64,000 bases of DNA from Adlercreutzia equolifaciens DSM 19450. GTDB taxonomy: Bacteria > Actinomycetota > Coriobacteriia > Coriobacteriales > Eggerthellaceae. The DNA lies in NCBI RefSeq assembly GCF_000478885.1, contig NC_022567.1, positions 1,674,001-1,738,000 of the forward strand, read 5' to 3'. How positions within the stretch are numbered: the first letter of the stretch is position 1; each line of letters begins with the position of its first letter. This document shows, one piece after another, positions 43,169 to 49,123 of the stretch. A program made the translations under genes and the position numbers. The notes beneath the pieces are model-generated. The model saw only the letters and a program-made list of their open reading frames with translations. It made no database searches and was not told the origin of the DNA.

Positions 43169-43364
43169 GCGGTGGCGGGAGGAGGCGCTCGCCGCCCGCT
43201 GATCGCTTTATCCCCTTCCGAACGCGGCAAAAGAAATAGCGGGAGGAACGCACACAAGTCGGTACCATCCCCGCATCGTTGCTGCTGACATGGAAGCTAT
43301 TTCTTAACGGCCGCGTTCTCCAGGGGGCGATCAGAGGTCGTCGAGCGCCTCCTCCCGCCACCGC
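43169..43364. repeat. 196-nt structured palindromic element, copy 1
   Basis: The outer stem is 23 perfect base pairs (43169-43191 with 43342-43364). Inside are CTGATCGC/GCGATCAG, GAACGCGGC/GCCGCGTTC (43220-43228 with 43310-43318) and AAGAAATAGC/GCTATTTCTT (43231-43240 with 43296-43305), closing on a 55-nt apical region containing GGTACC. The 120-nt core is about 92% identical to copy 2 at 48893-49088, while the outer stem differs but remains fully paired. It lies between the rpmA terminator and the obg promoter. It has no ORF of its own. Confidence 0.9.
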
Positions 43365-43382
43365 TGCGCGCGCTTTCTTGCT

Positions 43383-43420
43383 GAATACAACAATGCCCCC
43401 TGAAACTTCAGAGGGCATTG
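43383..43420 (-). terminator. Terminator of the rplU-rpmA operon
   Basis: CAATGCCCTCTGAA and TTCAGGGGGCATTG (minus-strand reading) make a 14-bp stem with one mismatch, followed by TTGTATTC. It lies 42 nt after the rpmA stop. Confidence 0.8.
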
Positions 43421-43461
43421 GGTTACCGTTGATGTTACGCAGTCGTTGAGACTTAAAGCGT

Positions 43462-43722
43462 TTAGGCGGTCTGCTCGGCCGGGATGACGTGAATCTTACG
43501 CTTCTGGCCGCGCGTGAACTTCAGCGTGCCATCGCACAGGGCGAACAGGGTGTCGTCCTTGCCACGGCCCACGTTCTCACCGGGATGGAAGTGGGTGCCG
43601 CGCTGGCGGACGATGATGTTGCCGGTCTTCACAGCCTCGCCGGCGAACTTCTTCACGCCCAGTCGCTGCGCGTGAGAGTCGCGACCGTTACGGGTAGAGC
43701 CCAAGCCTTTCTTGTGTGCCAT
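43462..43722 (-). CDS. rpmA: 50S ribosomal protein L27
   Basis: An 86-aa bL27, whose N-terminus reaches the peptidyl transferase centre. It starts MAHKKGLGSTRNGRDSHAQRLGVKKF with no Firmicute-type cleavable leader. The body contains GNIIVRQRGTHFHPG and GRGKDDTLFA, all canonical. It is 21 nt downstream of rplU with a GGAGGAAT-type site. Co-transcription of L21 and L27 is the usual arrangement; a terminator follows. Confidence 0.97.
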   Translation of the reverse strand: MAHKKGLGSTRNGRDSHAQRLGVKKFAGEAVKTGNIIVRQRGTHFHPGENVGRGKDDTLFALCDGTLKFTRGQKRKIHVIPAEQTA

Positions 43723-43743
43723 GAGAGATTCCTCCTTAACCCG

Positions 43744-44064
43744 TTACTCGGCCTTGGCCGTACCGACGGATTCGATCTTCACGCGGGTCAGGTTCTGACG
43801 ATGACCGCGCAGCTTCTTGTAGTTCTTGCGCTTCTTGAACTTGAAGACCAGCGCCTTGTCGCCCTTGAACTGCTCGAGCACGGTGGCCACGACCTTGGTC
43901 TTGGCGGCCTTCTCGGGGTCGGCCTCCACCTTGTCGCCGTCTACCACGCAGATGGCCTCAAGTTCCACCTTGTCGCCAGGCTCGACGTTGAGCTTCTCGA
44001 TGTTGATCTTGTCTCCGGGGGCGACTTTGTACTGCTTGCCGCCCGTTTTCACGATTGCGTACAT
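43744..44064 (-). CDS. rplU: 50S ribosomal protein L21
   Basis: A 106-aa bL21, an early assembly protein that contacts 23S rRNA. It begins MYAIVKTGGKQYKVAPGDKI and ends with KRKNYKKLRGHRQNLTRVKIESV, the family's RNA-binding signature. The ATG has AAGGAG upstream. The promoter TTGACT-N17-TAAGAT is seen about 40-70 nt upstream, so this is the first gene of the unit. Confidence 0.97.
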   Translation of the reverse strand: MYAIVKTGGKQYKVAPGDKINIEKLNVEPGDKVELEAICVVDGDKVEADPEKAAKTKVVATVLEQFKGDKALVFKFKKRKNYKKLRGHRQNLTRVKIESVGTAKAE

Positions 44065-44102
44065 GTAAGTTTCTCCTTGAATGTGACTAAACGCAAGGCG
44101 AT

Positions 44103-44131
44103 ATCTTACCCGACACCCCCGCGCGAGTCAA
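44103..44131 (-). promoter_or_regulatory. Promoter of rplU-rpmA
   Basis: On the minus strand TTGACT (44126-44131) and TAAGAT (44103-44108) are separated by exactly 17 nt, close to the vegetative consensus. The leader would be about 30 nt. Confidence 0.85.
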
Positions 44132-44280
44132 TGATTTTCTCCCGCAAAAACCCGCCGTTCACCGAGCATCTACATATGCAGGAAACGACGGAGTTGCCTT
44201 GCGACCCTCGCCGAGCTTCTTTCCTCACCCAGCAGCCCATCGACCCATCGCGCGCAACTACCGAGCCGCGAGCTTTTCAC

Positions 44281-44441
44281 TTGGAAAATGTGCTTTTTTG
44301 TTCAGGCCTCTGACCTGGGAAATCTGGAGTTATACCAGGTCAAACTAGGTGTTTCCCGAAAACATAAAAGCACATTTTCCAAATTTCGCGAGCCAAAATA
44401 GCACGTTTTCCAGATTTGGACCAAAATGGCACATTTTCCAA
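44281..44441. repeat. TTGGAAAATGTGC palindromic array, locus 1
   Basis: TTGGAAAATGTGC stands at 44281-44293, and its reverse complement at 44370-44382, 44401-44413 (two substitutions) and 44429-44441. The first two extend to 22-nt inverted arms with one mismatch (TTGGAAAATGTGCTTTTTTGTT) and enclose a perfect inner dyad TGACCTGG-N16-CCAGGTCA, so 44281-44382 is a 102-bp palindrome. The last units repeat with CCAAAAT in front at a spacing of about 28-31 bp. It lies between rplU's promoter and the arcD-like gene. The rest of 44132-44538 holds no gene. Confidence 0.8.
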
Positions 44442-44470
44442 AACGAGGAAGAGCCAGGCGGAACACACGA

Positions 44471-44500
44471 GGAGGGCGCCCCGCGCAGGGGACGCCCTCC
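44471..44500 (-). terminator. Terminator after the arcD-like gene
   Basis: GGAGGGCG and CGCCCTCC pair, continuing past one mismatch into a GGGG/CCCC segment, 38 nt after the transporter stop. A T-run is missing, so efficiency is uncertain. Confidence 0.55.
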
Positions 44501-44538
44501 CGGAAGGATGACAGCCGGCAGGCTGTTATCGGTACATC

Positions 44539-46137
44539 CTAGGCTGCTCCAGGCAGAATGAGCATCGCAGCGGTGAGGATCACCATGCAGACGATGCCGA
44601 GGACCACGAACAGCTTCGCGCCGAACTTGAGCCAAGTCGAGTACTCGATCTTAGCGAGGGCCAAGCCGCCCATGATGGCGCCGGAGGTCGGCGTGAACAG
44701 GTTCACAAGGCCGTTGCCGGCGGAGTAGATCATGACCATGGTCTCGACCGAGAAGTTCAGCTGGCTGGCCAGACCGCCCATGATGGGCATGGACACGGTG
44801 GCCATGCCGGAGGAGGACGGGATCAGGAAGGACAGGACGATGTAGAGCAGGAAGGACAGCGGTGCGAAGATGATCGCCGACATGCCCGCGAGCGCGTTGG
44901 CCGCGTTGTTCAGGATCCACATGTCCAGACCGGTGGAGGCCATGAGCACGGTGATGGAGCGGGCCAGCGCGATGATGAGCACGACCGACATCATGTCGGC
45001 GGCGCCGTTGATGAACGCCTTCACGAAGCGGCTCTCGGACACGCCGCCGATGACGCCGATGATGAGCGCCATGAGAAGGAACCACGTGGAGGCCTCGTCG
45101 AAGTACCACTGGCCCAGAGGAATGCCGGTGAGGAAGCTCGACCAAGCCGGAGTGACCTCCTCCTCGGAGACCGAGGTGGCCTCGAAGGGAGCGGCAACCT
45201 CGGTGGTGGTGCCGTTGGCCTCGTCGTAGGCGGCAATGACCTCATCGCCCGCAACCGTCGTCGTCACTTCCTCGTAGGACTGGCCGGCCACAAAGCCGTC
45301 GAAGCCCAGGTCTTCCCAGGGAATGAACGACACGATCATGATGACGAAGGTGAGCGCGAACACGATGAGGGTGGCCTTCTGGCGACCGGTCATCTTCGGA
45401 GCCATCTCCTGACCGTCAGCAGCCTCGGCCTCGGAGTCGGTCATGCCCCACTCGTTCATCATATCCTGCTGCTCCTGCAACGACAGGAAGGTGGAGCCCT
45501 TGTCGGCCTTCACCTTCTTGGCGTAGCGCATCACGAAGATGATGGAGATGATCGTCGTCGTGAGCCAGAGAATAGCGCCGAGCGCGATGATGATGCCCTG
45601 GTTGACGGCAATGCCGATACCGGAGAGCGCATCGACGGCCACGCCCACGGCGAACGGGTTCACAGTCGAGCCCAAAACGCCGCAGCCGGCGCCCAAAAGG
45701 ACGACCGCCGCGCCGGTCAGGCTGTCGAAGCCGGCGGCCACCATGGTGGCGGCGAGCAGCAGGTAGAAGGGCACCGTTTCCTCGCACATGCCGTAGGTGG
45801 TGCCGCCGATGGAGAAGATGAACATCAAAATGGGGATGAGCACGAGCTCGTTGCCCTTGAGCTTGTGCACCAGCGCGGCGATGCCGGCGTCGAGCGCGCC
45901 GGTCTCGGTGACGATGCCGAGGAAGCCGCCGAGGATCATGACGAACAGGCACACGCCGATGGCGTCCTGGAAGCCGAAGACCGGCGCGGTGAGCACGCCG
46001 GAGAGCGTGGCGCCCTCGATGCCCTCGACGCCGCAGGCGGCCATGATAACGGTAATGACCGCAAGCGCCACCAGGATGATCAGCAAAATAGTGAACGAAG
46101 AGAGGCTCGCGCGCTTCTTCTTTTTAGTATCAGCCAT
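44539..46137 (-). CDS. YfcC-family (C4-dicarboxylate/arginine-type) carrier, probable arginine-ornithine exchanger
   Basis: A 532-aa integral membrane protein of the YfcC/DcuC-related anaerobic carrier family, with about 12 helices. The family pattern includes ILGGFLGIVTETGALDAGI, FSIGGTTYGMCEETVPFY and, near the end, LVNLFTPTSGAIMGGLALAK. It has a large acidic loop of about 75 residues (about 300-345). Members next to arginine deiminase genes exchange arginine for ornithine (ArcD/ArcE role), and it sits 68 nt downstream of arcA. The substrate is therefore inferred from context. The ATG follows GGAG-type sequence in AAGGAGAAACTCCC. Confidence 0.85.
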   Translation of the reverse strand: MADTKKKKRASLSSFTILLIILVALAVITVIMAACGVEGIEGATLSGVLTAPVFGFQDAIGVCLFVMILGGFLGIVTETGALDAGIAALVHKLKGNELVLIPILMFIFSIGGTTYGMCEETVPFYLLLAATMVAAGFDSLTGAAVVLLGAGCGVLGSTVNPFAVGVAVDALSGIGIAVNQGIIIALGAILWLTTTIISIIFVMRYAKKVKADKGSTFLSLQEQQDMMNEWGMTDSEAEAADGQEMAPKMTGRQKATLIVFALTFVIMIVSFIPWEDLGFDGFVAGQSYEEVTTTVAGDEVIAAYDEANGTTTEVAAPFEATSVSEEEVTPAWSSFLTGIPLGQWYFDEASTWFLLMALIIGVIGGVSESRFVKAFINGAADMMSVVLIIALARSITVLMASTGLDMWILNNAANALAGMSAIIFAPLSFLLYIVLSFLIPSSSGMATVSMPIMGGLASQLNFSVETMVMIYSAGNGLVNLFTPTSGAIMGGLALAKIEYSTWLKFGAKLFVVLGIVCMVILTAAMLILPGAA

Positions 46138-46159
46138 GGGAGTTTCTCCTTAAGGGAGA

Positions 46160-46186
46160 GGCGGCCGATAAGGGAGATCGGCCGCC
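46160..46186. terminator. Intercistronic hairpin between arcA and the arcD-like gene
   Basis: GGCGGCCGAT and ATCGGCCGCC form a perfect 10-bp stem with a 7-nt loop in the 68-nt gap. No T-run follows on the minus strand. A second small symmetry (CTCCCTTAAGGAG) covers the ribosome-binding site of the transporter. Likely effects are unequal expression of the two genes or mRNA protection. Confidence 0.55.
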
Positions 46187-46205
46187 ATTTGGACAGGAAG
46201 AGAGC

Positions 46206-47429
46206 CTAGATAGCCTCGCGCCAGGCCGGCATGGACATGCAGCGCGGGCCGCCACGGCCGCGGGAGAGCTCGGCCGACGGCATAACCAGGCAGTTGATGC
46301 CGTTCTTGTACAGCACGTCGTTGGTGACGTTGTTGCGCTGGTACACGACCACGGTGCCGGGGCGCACGCAGAGCGTGTTGGAGCCGTCGTTCCACTGCTC
46401 GCGCTCGGCCGCGATGCGGTCGCCGCCGCCGCAGGGGATGAGCTTCACGGGCTGGCCGACGTACTCGGTCAGGATGGACTCCAGATCCTCGTCGCGCTCG
46501 CGGATCTTGGTGCCGCCGTTGCCGTCCGGGGTGATCTCGAAGACGGTCAGCGGGCCCATGATGCCGGGATGGATGGTGAACTTGTCGTAGTCGATCTGGG
46601 TGAACACCGTGTCCAGATGCATGAAGGCGCGGGACACCGGGATGTTGAACGCCAGGATGGTGTCGATGGTGGACGTCTCGTCGCTGAACACGTTGTGGGC
46701 CAGCTGATCGATGGCGTCGGGCTCGGTGCGCTGGGAGATGCCGATGGCCAGCACGTGCTCGTTGATGTTCAGCACGTCGCCGCCCTCGATGTGGAAGGTG
46801 TTCTCGCGGCTGTAGTACTGCGGCACGTCCTTGAAATCCGGATGATAGTTGAAGATGTAGTCGCCGTAGATGGTCTCGCGGTTGCGCGTCTGGCTGTACA
46901 TGCGGTTGATGCCCACGCCGTTGCCGATCATGTTGAACGGATCGCGGGTGAAGTACAGGTTCGGCATCGGGGCGCACACGAGCTTCGTGCGGTCGGACAC
47001 CATGTCCACGAGCAGGTTGGTGTGCTGCTGCGGCAGCTCCTGCAGGTTGATGCCCGCCATGGTCTTCATGACCATGTCCTTGGTGCCGGCGTACTCGCTA
47101 TTGATGTAATCCTTGATGATCTGGGTGTACAGGTCGGTGCGGATGCCCGCCTCGTAGATCCACTGGTCGAGGAACTTCTCGCGCAGGGCCGGGTCGGTGT
47201 CCAGGGCCTCGGCCATAAGGTCCTCCAGATAGACGACCTCCACGCCCTCCTCGCGCAGAATGCCCGCGAAGGCGTCGTGCTCGGCCTGAGCGACCTCCAA
47301 GAACGGGATGTCGTCGAACAGCAGCTCCTCCAGCGTGTTCGGGGTGAGGTTCAAAAGCTCGTTCCCCGGGCGATGAAGGATAACCTTCTTGAGGTTGCCG
47401 ATCTCGCTCTTGACGTTTACTCCTTGCAT
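46206..47429 (-). CDS. arcA: Arginine deiminase
   Basis: A 407-aa enzyme that converts arginine to citrulline and ammonia, the first step of the arginine deiminase energy pathway. It starts KSEIGNLKKVILHRPGNEL. It has FTRDPFNMIGNGV, HIEGGDVLNIN, HLDTVFTQID (catalytic His) and the C-terminal GGPRCMSMP with nucleophile Cys397. The ATG at 47429 has GGAG 6 nt upstream; the 55 upstream in-frame residues are rejected. The carbamate kinase and ornithine carbamoyltransferase genes are not adjacent in this window. A 482-nt gap separates it from the divergent LuxR gene. Confidence 0.97.
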   Translation of the reverse strand: MQGVNVKSEIGNLKKVILHRPGNELLNLTPNTLEELLFDDIPFLEVAQAEHDAFAGILREEGVEVVYLEDLMAEALDTDPALREKFLDQWIYEAGIRTDLYTQIIKDYINSEYAGTKDMVMKTMAGINLQELPQQHTNLLVDMVSDRTKLVCAPMPNLYFTRDPFNMIGNGVGINRMYSQTRNRETIYGDYIFNYHPDFKDVPQYYSRENTFHIEGGDVLNINEHVLAIGISQRTEPDAIDQLAHNVFSDETSTIDTILAFNIPVSRAFMHLDTVFTQIDYDKFTIHPGIMGPLTVFEITPDGNGGTKIRERDEDLESILTEYVGQPVKLIPCGGGDRIAAEREQWNDGSNTLCVRPGTVVVYQRNNVTNDVLYKNGINCLVMPSAELSRGRGGPRCMSMPAWREAI

Positions 47430-47857
47430 GTGACTCTCCGATCTGGCGCGTCCGCGCCACTCGATTGCCGGCTGCCGCGGTTTCCCTCCACGGCCACGCG
47501 AGTCCCGAAGGAACTGGCTCGCGATTTCATGAATCCAATGTGCAGGAACTATGAAGTTTGCGAAAGGTCTAAACCAGTTGCAGCTCGGCCCCATCAGCCA
47601 AACGCTTTCCTACGGGTTTCTTCTACAACCAACCTAAACCGCAGGTCACTTACGCTTTTTAAAAACTCTGATTATTGACTTTTCGTCAGGTAATTAAGCG
47701 CTGTTACCGTTTCGTAAGCTTTCTGCTCAAGAGTTTTCGCCCGGGCGCGTCTCCACAACTCTCCTTCGAGCGACGCATTCGGGGAACGCAGAGCGCCATC
47801 CAGGCCCCCATCGCTCTCGACGGCTTCCCCCGGCCCTCGAAATTCCCCGCGAAGCGA

Positions 47858-47863
47858 TATAAT
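47858..47863 (+). promoter_or_regulatory. -10 element for the LuxR-type gene
   Basis: A perfect TATAAT stands 48 nt upstream of the LuxR-type start on the plus strand. No good -35 is seen at 16-18 nt (CCTCGA), which fits a promoter needing an activator. The remaining gap 47430-47835 contains no convincing gene. Confidence 0.5.
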
Positions 47864-47911
47864 GAGCTTAAAAAGAGGGCCTGATGCAGGCTGGCTGGAA
47901 CGAAGGGGTCT

Positions 47912-48877
47912 ATGGGACTGGCAATTTTCTACGAGACACTCTTGGTTATTCTCGTCTCGGCACTGACGGCGGCGGTTTGCCTTTCCTCGTATCTGGTAAC
48001 GAAGCGGAAGACGATGCTGTTCGCCTGCATCGCGTTCATGTTCTACTTCTTCGACGTGGCCTCCATCCTGCAGGACGACTATGCGGCGCGCGAGCTGGCC
48101 TCGGGGCTGACCCAGGAGTACTATTTCATCCGCTCGCTTTACACGATGGTCACTGGAGCCGGCTTTCTCGGCGCCTTCTGGTTCATGGTCTGCGAGTACA
48201 TCGGCGAATGCCGTCGCAGCATCCGCATCACGCCCATCGTCGTTTATGCCGCCCTCTCGCTGATCCTGCTCGCCATCTCCGGCGAGAGCAAGGTGCTGAG
48301 GTTCTGCTATTACAGCTGCCGCGCCGCCTTCATGTTCTGGATCCTGGCCTATGGCGCCGTTCACTACCTGCGTACGAAAGACCAGGTCGAGCGGCAACGA
48401 CTTGGGCGCTACAAGAACCATTGCATCGCTCTCGCCCTGCTCGGAATGGTCATGGTGGCCGAGGACGCGCTGTTCTTCCTCGTGCTTTCCACCGACACGC
48501 TCACAATAGGACCGTTCACGTTCTCGGCGGAGCGAAACTACGCCGAGAACGTACTCATGATGGTCTGTGCGGCCATGACCTGCTGGTTCGCCCTTCGTCA
48601 GCTGGATATTCACTCCAACAAGGCGCCCGTGGTGGACGACACCCTCCGCTATCGTCAGACAGCCGAGGATCTGCTCGTCTACGCCAAGCGCCACCAGCTG
48701 ACGGCCCGCGAGCAGGAGGTGCTCGACTACATCCTGCGCGATCAGGACAACCAGAACATCGCCTCGGCGATGTCGCTCTCCCCGTCCACCGTGAAGGTGC
48801 ACGTGCACAATATCCTGCAAAAGACGGGGCATACCAACCGCCAGGAGCTCATCCAGGATTTCTGGAAGACGGTGTAA
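47912..48877 (+). CDS. Membrane-bound LuxR-family transcriptional regulator
   Basis: A 321-aa protein with about seven hydrophobic segments in residues 1-235 and a C-terminal LuxR helix-turn-helix (LTAREQEVLDYILRDQDNQN, then SPSTVKVHVHNILQKTGHTN, about 258-312). Fusions of a polytopic sensor to a LuxR DNA-binding domain are abundant in Eggerthellaceae and often control neighbouring respiratory or catabolic genes. It is divergent from arcA, so control of arginine catabolism is plausible but untested. It is the only plus-strand gene recognised. The ATG has AAGGGG nearby; a 196-nt palindromic element begins 16 nt after the stop. Confidence 0.9.
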   Translation: MGLAIFYETLLVILVSALTAAVCLSSYLVTKRKTMLFACIAFMFYFFDVASILQDDYAARELASGLTQEYYFIRSLYTMVTGAGFLGAFWFMVCEYIGECRRSIRITPIVVYAALSLILLAISGESKVLRFCYYSCRAAFMFWILAYGAVHYLRTKDQVERQRLGRYKNHCIALALLGMVMVAEDALFFLVLSTDTLTIGPFTFSAERNYAENVLMMVCAAMTCWFALRQLDIHSNKAPVVDDTLRYRQTAEDLLVYAKRHQLTAREQEVLDYILRDQDNQNIASAMSLSPSTVKVHVHNILQKTGHTNRQELIQDFWKTV

Positions 48878-48892
48878 GGGACTCCTCTGACT

Positions 48893-49088
48893 GGGAGGTC
48901 GGGAGGAGGTATCCCCAGCCCGCTGCGCGCTTTATCCCCCTGCGAACGCGGCAAAAGAAATAGCGGAAGGAACGCACATAGGCCGGTACCATCCCCGCAT
49001 CGCTGCTGCTGAAGTGGAAGCTATTTCTTAACGGCCGCGTTCTCCAGGGGGCGCGCAGAGGTCTGGGGATACCTCCTCCCGACCTCCC
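48893..49088. repeat. 196-nt structured palindromic element, copy 2
   Basis: The outer stem is 25 perfect base pairs (48893-48917 with 49064-49088), then CTGCGCGC/GCGCGCAG, GAACGCGGC/GCCGCGTTC and AAGAAATAGC/GCTATTTCTT, in the same order and with the same total length as copy 1. It fills the gap between the convergent LuxR-type gene and polA and could terminate both. The core 48931-49050 differs from copy 1 at 9 of 120 positions. Confidence 0.9.
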
Positions 49089-49123
49089 GGCGCATGGCTT
49101 ACTCGGCTGACTCGATCGACTCG

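Noticed and set aside
43241..43295. T-box-like string (GGGATGGTACCG...CGTTCC on the minus strand) in the core of the 196-nt element
   Set aside because: One extra base breaks the T-box consensus, no specifier stem is seen, and the second copy is not upstream of any aminoacyl-tRNA synthetase or other suitable gene.
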